A stretch of DNA of 64,000 nt from Cycas panzhihuaensis (taxonomy: Eukaryota > Cycadophyta), in assembly GCA_023213395.1 (NCBI GenBank), contig CM041465.1, forward strand, positions 136,593,741 through 136,657,740, given 5' to 3'. Positions 32,740 through 45,299 of the stretch are shown here, one piece after another. Under the pieces are notes generated by a model that saw only the letters and a program-made list of their open reading frames with translations, did not search any database and was not told the DNA's origin. Made by a program: the position numbers and the translations under genes. Numbering within the stretch: position 1 is the first letter of the stretch; every line of letters starts with the position of its first letter.

Positions 32740-33760
32740 TTAAATTACTCTTAGATGAAGAAGCTGTCACTATTAGAGAATTAGCAAACTAATTATCTTC
32801 CTTATAAATATGCTTAATTGAAAAAAAATCACGAAAATTATTGATAAAATCCTATACTCTTTGATAATAATATTTCATCCTTTGACTCTTTATTACACAA
32901 AGTTTTCTAATTTAATACAGCACAAGTTTAGAATCTCCCAACACTTGTAAGAGTTTTATCTCCATAGTTATTTCCTTTTAAATCCTTGATACTAAGGCTT
33001 CATACTTCATGCTATTTATTACTGCAAATGAAGACTAATTTGAAAGAAAATAGCCATGATTGACTATTTCGAGACCATAAGATAATACTTACTCCAACTT
33101 CACCCCTAGATTTGTCTCCATCAAAGAATAAAGTCCAAACTTTGCTTTGTTTTTCTTGTTCAAGTAGGTATTCTTCCTCTTTCACCATGGGTAGTTGATC
33201 TTCAATTCCTATAAGAACTATATAAATTCCTAACCCTCTTAGATCAAAAGAACATCCAAAGATTATATCATTTTTAGTTTGAACATGCATGGCAAATCTT
33301 TCTTCCCTTAGTAGAATAATCACATATTTTCATGTAGGAATAGCACTATTGCCTATTCTAATATTAGGCATGGCTCTAGCCTCATAAGCCCAATCTCATC
33401 CTAATAACTTTCCATATATAAGTGGTATATCAATCACCATGGTTGAGATCATAGCAATAATTTTTGGATAAGTTGTCAAATTAACTAGCAAGTACTTTAT
33501 CTCTTCTACTATGGATGCACTTTTGAAATATACAGATCTTACTGGCTACTCTACTTTAGTGTGTTCCAACCCCAAGGCCTTAATAACTATAATAGCCATC
33601 ATATTATATGTTGCTTCTATATCCATAATATAGTTATGCAAAATAATTCCATCAATGAATATTTAAAGAGACACAGAAGGGAGAATTTTAAGACTTAATG
33701 GGTAAAACTAATGCTTTAACTACCTCAGCTTTGGTCATTGCTTTTAAAAATTAGTGATCA
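32740..33760 (-). pseudogene. Ty3/gypsy (Tat-like) protease followed by an RNase H domain
   Basis: Minus strand. Protease from about 33,720: YIMDIEATYNMMAI keeps the catalytic Asp but has DIE for D-S/T-G; TMVIDIPLIYGKLLG and WAYEARAMPN follow, as in non-chromoviral plant Ty3 proteases. About 100 codons later an open frame of 103 codons (33,323-33,012) ends in WTLFFDGDKSRGEVGVSIIL, the start of the extra (archaeal-type) RNase H known from the Tat lineage. The domain continues to about 32,750 with LLQVLGDSKLVLY. No reverse transcriptase lies between them, either through deletion or because of an unusual order. Confidence 0.75.
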
Positions 33761-34329
33761 TTCTATAACTCTTTCATAAATCTCTCTTCTTCTTTAGGGA
33801 GTCTTATGACCTTATATAAATTTAGCCTAGTAGGGTACCCTAAAAGATTCTTAATAATATCATAATTTTTAGTTAGCCTATTGATTAGGTGATTTATGTT
33901 TTTAAGCATAGGTTATGCTCTTAAATTCAAGGGTATTTTTTAAGGAACAACCATTCTTTATGAATTTAGAGTTGCCTTAATAGTAGATAAAATGAGATTT
34001 TATTCAATAATACCTTGGCTTCCTTACTTAGTTCTTGGGCCCTTCTTATAATAGTCATAGTAATTGTACTTGGATCCATTCCTTCTTCATTAATAAAGGA
34101 AGTTATAGCTACATTATAATAAGCAAATTTTAAAGTAGATGTTTCTTTTAATCTTCATATTCTACTAACTCATTAAATCAAACAATGTAAGATCAAATTC
34201 TAGTTCATTGTTTATACCCTTGGCTTTTTTTTTACAATATTATACTTTACTTTTTATTCTTTTGATTAGATCTTGGGTTTGAGGATCAGGATATATAGTA
34301 GGAACAATAATAATAATAATAGCATGATT

Positions 34330-34880
34330 TTCCCATACCATATATGATCCTACTTTCCCATATTTATTCTAAATTTATTTCATTCCTTGAGCTTTCCATT
34401 TTGCATCATCAATTGAAACATGGTCCTTATAAGCTACCATAAGTCTCATTTCATTGTGTAGTCCCTCAAGGAACCATTATAATTGTACTTTAGGAATTAG
34501 TCTACTATCTTGAGGAATCATCTTCAAATTTTCATTAAATCTCTCCACATAACTTGTTATAATTTTTGTTGCTCGTTTTCTAATTATAAACAATTCTTTT
34601 ATTAAGGTTACTATAGTTTTTTTACTAGTATACTTTAGCTTAAAGGCATCTGTCATGGTGTCCTAATATGTAATCGAGGCATTTTTGCTTTTCCCTCTAA
34701 ATAATGAAAAGTAAAGTAAAGAGCTACATCAATTTTTATAATATTAAACTTTCCATATAAAGTAGAAAAGTCTTCAAAGTGTTTCTCTACTATTTGTATT
34801 TGATATTCTTAGAACTTAGGACAAAAAAACTTCATTTAAATACCTTTGTAAGAACAAAGGATTACGAGTAATCCATGTTA
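34330..34880 (-). pseudogene. Ty3/gypsy (Tat-like) gag relic
   Basis: Minus-strand frame reading FEDFSTLYGKFNI, VALYFSLFRGKSKNA, AFKLKYTSKKTIVTLIKEL, SYVERFNENLKM and WFLEGLHNEMRLMVAYKD. This is the characteristic Ty3 capsid order (size/shape helix, R/E-rich helix, F-x-GL). Two stops are seen. It lies about 600 bp upstream of the protease relic on the same strand and very likely belongs to the same element. Confidence 0.7.
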
Positions 34881-37113
34881 AAATATAATGACTCCTCCAT
34901 GTACTCTTTTGTAAAGTTAGTCACTTTACTCAAATAAAGTGCAATTATAACTCAAGTTATGACTTAATGTTGCAATTCCTAGTTGATGGTCAACACCCCA
35001 CTTTAAGCATTATAATTATCCGATAAGACTTGTATAATATGAGGTCTAATTAGGTGAAAGTATGCAAGGTTCAATCCACATCCACCTATTGTAAAGTGAT
35101 AGACATCAAGCACCCTATAAATTAAGGCCATGTTTACACTCATGTGATAGAGGAAGAAGGGTTTTAGTGAGAGTCAAAACTTTGCCAAAATTTTATATTA
35201 GTCATTAATCAATTTGATCTATTTATTATTATAGATTAAATCTAATTTCTAATTCTCCTTTCATACTTTGTGTTCATTTAATATGTGCTTGATATGTTTT
35301 GTATATTAATGAATTTATTACATGCTAGTTAAGAGAATAAAGATCCTATTAAGGTTATTTTTCATTAGTTAGATTAATTCTAGCTTTATCATTTAGTATT
35401 ATAGTCTATTTCTCTTGCTTTCTCCAGTAAACACTCATCTTAAAAGTAAGTATCGAGTTAACCAAATTTGTTATTAGTTGAAGAAGACCATGCCATATCA
35501 TCATAAAAATAGAGTTTGTTTTATTCTAAATATATGCAAGTGATCCTATTTAAGGTTGTTTATCTTCATTTATATCTGTTTATGTGTTGGAGTCAACTAT
35601 CTATAGTAGCCCTTATATATTGGCCTACTGTACTATTCTTAGTTGTGTGTGTGGTTGTGTAGTAGCTCTAACAACTTTGACCCTATTCTATAGTTGAAGC
35701 AATTGATGCCCCTATTTTGTTACTTGATCTACATTTGTGAGAGTTGTGCCCTACCTTCTTATTATCATGATTGTTGATAGTGCCATTGTACTGAAGCTCT
35801 TGAATAACATGTGACCTCCTCCATTCGTGAACTCTACCATTGAAGAATCGTTGCCAGAGGTAGGATGTCACCCTTGCATTATCTACGTGAAGAAGTAAAG
35901 CTCATAATTTCCTATTAATCAATTTCCATGATGAACTCTATCTTGCATTATATGATAGTGGAATATATTGTTGTTACATAAAGGAATCCATTATTGCAAC
36001 CTCTATGCCATCAAAAAACCCAACCTCTATATGAATCTACCTCAAACACTCTCGTCGACAATTATATCACTTATGGGGGTTTCCAATAGCTCATCCTTAC
36101 ATTCCTCAGGCTCATCCAAGCAATTTTGAGTAAGATTTCAATCGATATTAATGTGTTTTGCAAATATTTGTCACCCACCATTGATCAGTTATATAAGTTT
36201 CATATATCTATATATATCTATATAGATATATATAGATATATATATTATAATGTTATTTCTACATTAAATCTAATTGGAATGTGATATATTACCAAGCGTT
36301 CACTCATCAAAGGGGCTAAAGCCTATTCATTTATAAGAAGCTACCTACACGATTTTTGTGATATATTTGTAACTAGATATCTATTTTTTGAGTTGTGTGA
36401 ACTGTCAAAATCTTGACTTAAAGTGCTTTAATTTAGACTATGATTTAAGGTGTATTTCTTATTCAAGGAAGGCCTATTTTTCACCTTTTAATAATGGCCC
36501 CTTCCTTATTAAGCACTTTGTACCCTTTTTTTATTTATTCAATTTTACTACTTTAAGTTGTCTCCATTATCAAATTCATTAAAGGAAACCACTTAAAAGG
36601 AATTTAAACTTGAAAGATAAAGTAAGACAACTTTGAATTGAATCGCAAGACTACCAATTATATAAGAGAAATAGTTAGGACCCCTAAAGTAATCACTCTC
36701 ACGTATGTGAGTTATATTTATCTAGATAAATAGGCTAGAGAACAACTTATTATTAGGTGTATCAGGTGATAGATTGAGGCATGAAACCCATTCCTTTTGG
36801 TATTTGAAGACTAGGCTAGACTTGAAGGGAGTGAGTACCTTAGTTTTAGTCCTTCGCTAGATCTGTCGTTTGGGATAAATATGGTGTAAGTAAATTTATA
36901 GTATTAGGGGGGCAATTAAGCCTTTTACACTCATGTATCAAGGTATATTGAGCTTAACTTGCTCATGTATTGATGTATATAGAGTCCCTAAACTACCATC
37001 TATGGGTAAATACCATTAGATAGAATAGTAACCAAGGCCTTCTTAGAGATATTGAAACTTAGCATTCTAGTTTAGTATCCCACTAGGTAGAAAATATACA
37101 ATGGTAGTAAAAA
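34881..37113. other. Mostly anonymous DNA between the Tat-like relic and copia A
   Basis: A TATA-like CCTATAAATTAAGG lies near 35,112 on the plus strand. A 62-codon minus-strand frame (35,871-35,683) has no recognisable motif. TGGTATTTGAAG at 36,798-36,809 could be a decayed tRNA-Met primer site of copia A, which would put that element's 5' LTR just to its left; TTATATAAG near 36,660 could be its TATA box. Both are weak. Confidence 0.35.
36202..36241. repeat. Perfect 40-bp AT-rich palindrome
   Basis: Two 20-base arms meet between 36,221 and 36,222 with no spacer, built from ATATATCTAT units. It could extrude as a cruciform or hairpin. It probably arose from a TATC/TA microsatellite. Confidence 0.85.
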
Positions 37114-38066
37114 TATTTATTTTAAACATAATTAAACTATTTTGGAGTAATAACTTATTGGCTTGGAAGAAACAAGTTAAACACCTTTTGATTATGAATG
37201 AGTTTTAGGCCTATATCTCAGGTGACATACCTAAACCTACTTCCTCACCTCACTTAATCAATCCGAACAACATGATCCCTTCAAACCTTATTATCCTTAC
37301 TGCTTTTAGATCCAAAGATAATCTTATTATATCCTTCATATACTTAGTTGTAGAGGATAATATAGACTAAAATATTAAAATAGTAGACACATCTCATGAG
37401 ACGTGGGACATCATATATTCACTTTATGAGTGGAAAGTTGGCTCAAGAGCAATCATGCTAAAATCACACTTGTATTTCATACCTTTTGCTAGCTCTATTC
37501 CTTTATATATGATTAAAGTTAAAGTCATCATAAACTAACTTACCAATCTTAGAGCTCCTTCTTCCTAAATAACCTTGTTTCCAATGTTATTAATGTCCTC
37601 CCTACCATGTACAATAACTTCATATCATGTTTATTAAATGACTTTACTACCATAGACTTTAATACCCTAGAAAGACTGTTGTTGAAGGAAAAATATATCT
37701 TAAACTAATAAGGAACAATATCTTCTTTTAATACTACTCCCATATTTATAACTAGAAACTGAGAGAGGAAACATCCTTTTCAATAGCCTCTTGCCTAATA
37801 GTTTAGCTCTTTGAACTTGAATCAACCACCACAGCAGACCAAAAACTAGTAGAAAAAATAAAATGTGACCTACCTCTACTATAGAAAAATTGGGCATGTT
37901 ATCACTAATTACAAAAAGATATAATTTGATTTGTGACTTTTACAGACAAACCTTGGACAATAAGGAGTCCAGAATCAAGGTCAAAACCAATGCCATAATA
38001 ACAAATGTTGTCAATAAAATAAGTAATAGCAGAACCAAAATCAACCAAAGAATTAGAATCAGGACT
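37114..38066 (+). pseudogene. Copia A gag relic
   Basis: Opens with WSNNLLAWKKQVKHLLIMNE and YISGDIPKPT, the copia gag pattern of a W-x-xxM helix followed by a proline-rich junction. HETWDIIYSLYEWKVGSRAI then matches the UBN2 A-WD-L-xxY segment. A degraded CCHC knuckle lies near 37,865 (KIKCD in one frame, GHVITNYKK in the next). The C-terminal tail is Asn/Gln-rich. Stops and a frame change near the knuckle inactivate it. Confidence 0.75.
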
Positions 38067-38687
38067 TGTGTGCCTTGCTTTACCTCTACTTAAGGATTAT
38101 AATAGTAATTATATAAAACAAGCATAAGTAACACTAAAATTGATGCAAAACATGATATCATTGGAAAAAGGGAATTGTGTCTTATCCTCTCACAACCAGA
38201 TACAAACTTGAATAATACATAAAAATTATAGTCATGGCATCATGCCTGCTATAATAAGAAAAACTATGCACTCACTCATATCCTATTTACTAAACCAACA
38301 CCTTTTTCATATAATAAAAAATAAGTAGTTTAACCATTATTCATTACATATTGAATGGTATTATAGTTTTATACAAAACAACTTTAGTTATGGATAAAAC
38401 AGTTAGTTCTATGTAATTGCATCAAATTGTGAACTAGTTATGATTGTAACATCAATTATGATCTGATTATAATTGTCACTCTAATTGTGACCTAGTTGCA
38501 ACTATTACTCTAACTGTAACTCCAGTTGTGACTTAGTCATGACTATTATCTCAATTGTGACCTGGTCGTAACTATTACCTTAACTGCAATCTAGTCATGA
38601 CTATGGTAATAATTATAACTTGGTCATAATCATAACTATGACTCAATCAGACCTAAAAATATGTATGTGCAACTTTACCTGCACACA
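38067..38687 (-). repeat. 3' LTR of G2 with internal tandem repeats
   Basis: About 621 bp, TGTGTGCC...CACA on the plus strand. From about 38,400 to 38,650 it contains a run of degenerate units of about 26 bases around AATTGTGACCTGGTCGTAACT. On the minus strand a PPT-like GGGAGAGA directly follows at 38,688-38,695. Confidence 0.85.
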
Positions 38688-39079
38688 TCTCTCCCAACAT
38701 AAATCCAACAAATGCCCTCACTTATTTTTAAATTTAAAAAATTTTTACTCCAACTCTTTCCCTCTAAAATTTGTAAACTATAGTTGTTGTGCTTCTTCCC
38801 TTTCCTTATGTAATTTATTCATTAATTACCACATATATACGAGATTTAGCCATGTAATAATAGGTGGTTGACATCAAATAAGATGTCAACATCATATAGG
38901 GTATCTAACTACGCCAAAGTGGGTTTCTCTCTAGAATGCAAATGTTTAATTTCTTCTGTGAGTTCACTATTCATCTATTAAACCATGCACAAATCATAAC
39001 ATAGGTAATAAATTTTACTCCAGAATTTATTGGCATGCTTAGCTTCCTCTTATTTTTTAAGAACCCAAGCCCCTTATTT

Positions 39080-40330
39080 ATATATGACTTCATGCAACTT
39101 AGGGAGGATGTCCTATTTAAAGTTGGTATTAAATGCCTACATCTAGTGATTCACAACATCTATATCTCTTACCTAATCCATAATAAATTTCCTTAGAAAC
39201 TCTACATGGGCTACAATAGTGGCCAATTTCTCCTCCAACTTTTGTATCCTCTACATGTCAAGTGGAGGTCTCCTAGTCCTTTGCTCCAATTTAGTTACTA
39301 ATTATCAAGTGACCTTTACCAGGAATAATATCTTCTATTATGAAGCATCTTGGGGATCATAAGACATTGGATCTAAGACTTCTTCCAAAATATTTGTAGA
39401 AGGATCAAAATCAATTTCAAGTGGATGATTTCCTAATTGTTCCAAAGGTTTTTGTTGTCTCTTTATTGTAGCTAGCTTCCTTATTTTTTAGCATTTTTCT
39501 TTGGTATATTTTAGTATTATTGGTATGGTTGCCTGTGGTTGTTCTATAGGTCTATTAACCTCTTCATCCATAGTAGCCAAATCTTCTCCCAAATCATATT
39601 TTCCTATTCTAATTTCTATCTTTTTCTATCTCTCTATTTCTTTATCTTTTCTCTTTTAATCCTAGACTTGCACCCTAGTCCAAGTCTGTGAGGTTATCTC
39701 TTCTCACAGTTTCTTATCTTTTTATCCTACTTCTTTCCTATTGGGCATGGCTATGTGTTTTTTGCTTACCACTATTATTGAATCTAAGTCTTCACCTGCT
39801 CATGCAGTCTCACCAATAGCATTGAACCATTACCCCATTCTCTATTAAAAATTTTAGTCCATTTCACTAAAATGGACTTTCCTTTATCAACTGATGGAAG
39901 TTTAATACCTAAACATTGAGAAAATACTAATCCTTGAAGTAAAGTTGGGTAGAAAAATATGATAGATAGCTTAGCATTCCTTATGCTTTCTAATTTTTTT
40001 AAGAATCTATTGGAAACAAATTTAGTCCAATTAAACTACTATCCTTTTATAACCGTAACCAACATGGAATGCAAATGGATTGGAATAAAAAGGATTTTTT
40101 ATCCTAATATAACGTAAGTAGGAAGTGTGTAACCCATTACATTTCCTTTAAAGAAATTCCTAAAATTTAGATCCTTGAACTAAAGACATCAAACTCCTTC
40201 ACTTCGATTTGGCATACTACTTATTCCCTAAAAATTTGTTTATCCCTAGGGATATCTAATCCTTTATTTGATAATCTAATTAGTCATGCAATTGCTTTGG
40301 GTGAATAATCAAGTAAGGAGGGTTGTTAAA
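39080..40330 (-). pseudogene. G2 extra 3' reading frame downstream of integrase
   Basis: Minus-strand relic between integrase and the 3' LTR. Near 40,280-39,870 it reads LRLSNKGLDIPRDKQIF, CQIEVKEFDVFSS, PTLLQGLVFSQCLG and SILVKWTKIFNREWG. Near 39,700-39,100 a Lys/Glu-rich part includes EEVNRPIEQPQATIPIILKY and RIQKLEEKLATIVAHVEFLR (coiled-coil-like). Athila and Tat elements often carry an additional ORF here. I cannot say whether it is env-like. Several stops and frame changes; ends are approximate. Confidence 0.5.
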
Positions 40331-41079
40331 CTATCATTGTAATTATGACCATAAGAAAATTAAAAATAAACATAAGAATGCCTACCCAAATATATTATTT
40401 GAATCTTGCAACTATCAAATTCTTTTTTTGAGGATCCTTAGGTGGTATTTTTTACCATTGCTTGTGAGTTTGCTTATTGTCTGATTCATAGAATCCTACT
40501 GAGTTACTACAATTCATTGGTTACCATTTTTTATTCTATATTTTGCTCAATGTGTTACACTTACCTAAGAGTAATATCAACAAGGTCCAAGTTAAAGTTT
40601 TCTTTAGCTAGAGGAATTATTAATACTCAATTGATACCAAGAGTTTTGTAAGATAATAAATTAATAAAATAATTTATTATAGATAGCAATGATGACTCAT
40701 TATGCCTATCATTTCTTATCACATCATGATCATCTTAAAGATAATTGCTAAAATTATAATCACATCATATTAAGTAGTAGTTTGTAACCATTTGATCACA
40801 ACCATTGATCCACTTTGATCATTGCGACCAAGGTCATTACTGATGATCGTAATCTTCCTCAAATTTTATTCCCTTTCATAAGTTATCCTTATGATGATTA
40901 AAGTATTTTTTTGTGCTTATGATTTGCATCTTTTTTTTTTTTTACCTTGTTATATATGGCTTTAACTAACTTTTGTTGATCACCTTCTATAATAGGGTTC
41001 CATTGAGTTGTCTAAGCTAGATCGATCCATTTCTCCCAATGTGATTTACCTTACATGGTCCTAACCATCGTAAATTTTT

Positions 41080-41960
41080 TTTTAAGGTTTTATTTGGAAT
41101 TGGTTGATGTACATTAGTACCAAATCTCCTTCCTTGAATTACGATGTTTGTAAATGCCAATCATACCATGCTTTTCAACTTTTCTTCTCTACTTTTAATT
41201 CCCATAAAGCTCACACTCTTTACTCATCAAGATTTAACAACTCCATGATCCTTTAGTCTTGAGAATCTTACTCCTGTATTCACAGTTAAACTACTATCCT
41301 CAAGCTTTCAACTTGAACTCTAGTGGAAGTATAGCTTCCAATCCATATGCTAGCTAGAACAAAGTCTATTTATAAGGTTTATTGACCATCGTTCTATATA
41401 CTAAAAAGATAGAATACAAATGTTTTATCCAATATATCCTTTCTTTACTACATTTTTTAGACAAAGCTAACTTTAAGATTTAAGATTTTGTTAGTAGTTT
41501 CTACTTGATTATTAGCCCTGGGATAATAAGGACAGGATTGATAGTGTTAGATCATAAATTCATTAATAAGATATTTTATAGTACTATTAAAAAAGTTACC
41601 ACCTTGATTTGATACTATTTCTAAGGGGCAACCAAAATGAATAATAATTATTTGACATAAAAATCTAGTTGTACTCTTAGCATCATAAGTTCTCATTAGT
41701 TATGTTTTTATTCATTTGGTTAGAAAATTTATGGTAATTCACTTAGTTAAGGGACTAATAGGTCCTATAAAATTTAGTCCCTATTTTTTAAATGGAGCCT
41801 GAGCTAAGATTAGATGTAAGGGCATTAAGTGGCATTTTCATGGCTTACCCACGTGTTAGCAGATGCCATAGCTTTGAACCTATTTCTTGGTGTCCTTGAA
41901 TAGCATTGGCCACCAAAATCCTGCAAGCAGAATCTTCTGTGTTATTGTTTTAATGCTTTG
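41080..41960 (-). pseudogene. G2 integrase relic
   Basis: Minus strand reads ILLAGFWWPMLFKDTKK, LNFIGPISPLTKW, FGCPLEIVSNQGGNFFNSTI, CPYYPRANNQVETTNKI and YRTMVNKPYKQT, the order of a Ty3 integrase core. The second catalytic Asp (VSDRG in relatives) is Asn here, while the Glu in NNQVETTN is kept. Interrupted by stops and frame changes. Confidence 0.78.
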
Positions 41961-42359
41961 ATATTTTATTGCCACCCCTTCATAGGCTTCTTATATTACT
42001 GCCTCCACCTCATACTCTAATATGCATCTTCATAATACTCTATCTAGTCTAAGTTTATATAACATTCCCTATACCAATTGGAATGGGAATGATTTTTGAA
42101 TGAAACTTTATCTTTCTACTCATTCTAGCCCCATTGGTGTACAACTTATAGCAAGATATTTTATGATGCCCTCATACCATCTTAGTACTACTTCGATAAA
42201 AAATAGTTCAGTATTTAGAAAATCATCGTATATTCCCTTAGAAGGTTCCCCATTTTTTTTTTTTAATAATAAGTCAAGCATAATATGTTTCTCTCCTTTC
42301 TTTACATTTTAAAGTTAAATTCTTGGAATAACATTAACCATCTGTTAATCCTTCCATGT

Positions 42360-43720
42360 AAAATTAGTTTATTTATCAAATATTAAAGAGCCTAATGATC
42401 TACAAAGAAAATAAATAGATTATCCAATAGATAATGTCTAAATTTTTGTATAACATAAACCATGCCTATGCCTTCTCACTTTATCACTGAGTAATTCTCC
42501 TCTGCCTCAATTAATTTCTAACTAGCAAAATAAATAGAGAGATCTATATTGTCATCTCCTAGTTAGGACAATACATACTCAATAGTGAGCAATGAGACAT
42601 CAACATGTACATGAAAAGGTATATCCTAATTTGGGAATCTCAAAATAGGTGCTTGTATAATTTTTTAATTTAGTAGATCAAATGCAAGCTGCTATCGCAA
42701 CTTCCACTACCACATAGTTTTCTTTTTTAACAAAATTTCTAAGGAATTAGCTATCTAGGTACATTCCTTAATAAATTTTCTATAATACCTTGTCATGCCT
42801 AGAAAGCCTTTTACCTACTTTGTTATTTTTAGTATAAGAAAATTTAAAATGACTGCAACCTTATTTGGATCCATTTATAACCCATCCTTCATCATCACAT
42901 GTCCTAATAAGGATCCAAATAAAACTATAAATGTATATTTAACTGGGTTTAAACACAATTTGCTCCTTCTACATGTTTCTAGAATTAATTACAAATTTTC
43001 AAGATGGTTTTTGAGCAAAGTATAAACTATCTAATCATCTAAAAATACTTTAGTTATCTTTCTAATAGTCTATCAAAGGATGTTTAAGATTACTCTCTGA
43101 AAAGTAGTTAGTGCATTAGTCAAGCCAAAGGGCAAGACTCTATATGCACAAGTTCCCCATTCAATGACAAAAGTTATATTTAATTGATCTTTTGAGGGAA
43201 TCCTAACTTAATTATATCCACTAAATCCATCCATGAAATAATATACTTCATGTCCTACTTTCTTGAAGATATCTTTGGTAAATGAAATGGAAAAAGGATT
43301 TTTCTTCCTTGCCTTATTAAAGGCTCTATAATCTACATAGACTCTGAGCTTCCTATTTTTCTTCAAGACCACCACTACTAGACTTATCCATTAACTATTT
43401 TCAACTTCAAAAATATAACCAATATCTAATAATTTGTCCAATTTAACTTTTACCTTTTCTTTATATTTGGGATTCATTATGTGGAGATGTTATCAAATAA
43501 GTTTTGCCTGTTTACTAGTTCTATCTGATGTTCTTTCAATTCTGGTGGTATACCTTTCAGATCCTTATAAGTCTAAGCAAAGACATCTTTATATTCCAAA
43601 AATAGTATTATGTCCTGCTACACAGTCTCTGCATCCTATTAATCCCCTATGGAGATCATTTAAGGTTGCTCTTCTATTTCAACATTAATCTACTTGATCT
43701 TTAATTATTCACTCTGAACT
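42360..43720 (-). pseudogene. G2 reverse transcriptase and RNase H relic
   Basis: Minus strand: LKGIPPELKEHQIEL (about 43,650) and NPKYKEKVKVKLDKLLDIGY lead into RT. This is followed by KLRVYVDYRAFNKARKKNPF, VYYFMDGFSGYN and RVLPFGLTNALTTFQR. The active-site box reads VFLDD, with a stop right after it, near 43,045. RNase H near 42,640-42,400 includes PFHVHVDVSLL and KFRHYLLDN. The DGFSGYN motif is typical of non-chromoviral (Tat/Athila) plant Ty3 RTs. Frequent stops. Confidence 0.82.
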
Positions 43721-44059
43721 GTTTTATCAACTTAGCCCAATGCATATGTTGAACTTTGATCAATCATTTGTTCTCTATACTCCATGATAGAGTAATCTAG
43801 AGGAAATTTGTATATGTTTTCTTTAATATTAACTAAATCTTTTCCAAATTTTGATTCCATAACTTCCATCTAAAAGCAACTTTTATTAGCCTTTATTATT
43901 TTCGTTTTAAGGCTGGTTAAAATCTTTTGAATCCTCTTATCTTTACTATGGTATATGAAGGTTCTATAAAAAATTTTAAACAGCAAATCCTAATCTACTA
44001 ATTTCTTTTATTTATAATGGTGATACCATACTAACAAAATTCTCTTGAAGGTTTGAGCC

Positions 44060-44420
44060 TACCTTTGTACCCATTCAATTTTTGGAGTCTGGTTTACAAC
44101 CCAATTATGTACATATTTTTCTATGTGATTTTTAGGATCCTCACCATTCTAAAACATTCACAATTTTATTCTTTGTTTTTGAAATCTAATTAAATGTTTT
44201 TTACTCAATTCATTCCAAGATTTAAAATTATCAGCATGAGCAACATACCACGAAAAGGCTTGTCCTGTTAGGGACAATGGAAACAAGGAATAGAAAATTT
44301 CTTCTTGGCTTTTATTTTTTAAAATTTAAATACAATATTCTAGATATTTTTCTACTTGGGCCAACTAACCCTTGAGTTTTAGAAAATTTTTAGATATTTT
44401 ATTAAAAGTCTCTAAGTTAC
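44060..44420 (-). pseudogene. Gag-like block between G2 protease and RT
   Basis: Minus strand reads VEKYLEYCI, EEIFYSLFPLSLTGQAFSWY, NFKSWNELSKKHLIRFQKQR and HIEKYVHNW. This matches a Ty3 capsid core (F-LTG-A-WY, then a W-EL/EF helix). A capsid domain is not expected between protease and RT, so either this is a second fragment that recombined in, or my protease call upstream belongs to another element. Confidence 0.55.
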
Positions 44421-44739
44421 CTTTGGAATCTTGCAGGTCTTGCTGTACTTCTGCCCTATCCTAGAGAATTTGAGGTGGTTCCTCTATTAAATTTTCTTCC
44501 ATTTATTCATCTTCTAAAGAATCAACACATAATTCTAGCTTATAATGAGAAACTAATCTATCTTCATCCGATGTATTTTGGAGCCAGTTCATCATATAGG
44601 AAGATGATGCACTGGTTGATAATATTAATTGCAACTGATATACTATTTCTAAGTAGGGACTTATTGTAGGTTCTATCTTAATCGTTGTGGATGAAACTCT
44701 TTTTTCTTCTAAAATATTCTTGATCTGAGGTCCATCAAA

Positions 44740-45130
44740 GCATAACAATGGAGTTATAACTTTATTACCCTGTAAGAGTGTAAAAGTAAAGTTCTCCTAG
44801 TCTTAAATAGCCTTGGTTGCCAAAGGCCATGGTCTTCCTAGCAATGTAGGGTAGGATTTCCTTAACTTTACATTCAAACTATTGTGAAATCCATCAAAAT
44901 TATGATTCCAACTATAGTTATTAGAATATTCATTAATATCCCTATTAGTCTAACCTAAAGTTGGTTAGATAATCTAATTAAACAATCTAGGGCAACCACT
45001 TCTAGCCTTCTTAGGTATACCCAAGAAGATTCGAGTAATACATTAACTCTTAATACTCCATCCACGATTGTTTTATAAAAAGTCATTCCTAAGATAACCA
45101 TCAAAACTCTAGGATCTATCCCATTATCTT
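44740..45130 (-). pseudogene. G2 protease relic
   Basis: Minus strand reads TFYKTIVDGVLRVNVLLESS, GILMNILITIVGI, and in the next frame SLNVKLRKSYPTLLGRPWPL with FTFTLLQGNK. This resembles plant Ty3 proteases ending LLGRPWL. The active site reads VDG rather than D-S/T-G. One frame change lies in the middle. Downstream an open frame of 81 codons (44,748-44,503) continues the linker. Confidence 0.6.
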
Positions 45131-45299
45131 TAATTACCCTTATTACTGGCTTCTCAATATGATCTAGAATTATTTACTAGAAATAACTAGCCTCCCACCA
45201 CATAAAAACTATAAAAATAAGAGAAGGCTAGTCCTATTTAAAAAGATAGATACATTGTTATCTAGGAGTATGTTATTTTTATTTAAATTTTAAATTTTA

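Noticed and set aside
36388-36582. 64-codon frame between the Tat-like relic and copia A
   Set aside because: Composition is that of AT-rich non-coding DNA (many F, L, Y, S) and nothing recognisable is encoded.
38400-38650. Regularly spaced similar units resembling a CRISPR-like array
   Set aside because: Units are adjacent degenerate tandem repeats without unique spacers, occur in both LTRs, and the genome is eukaryotic.
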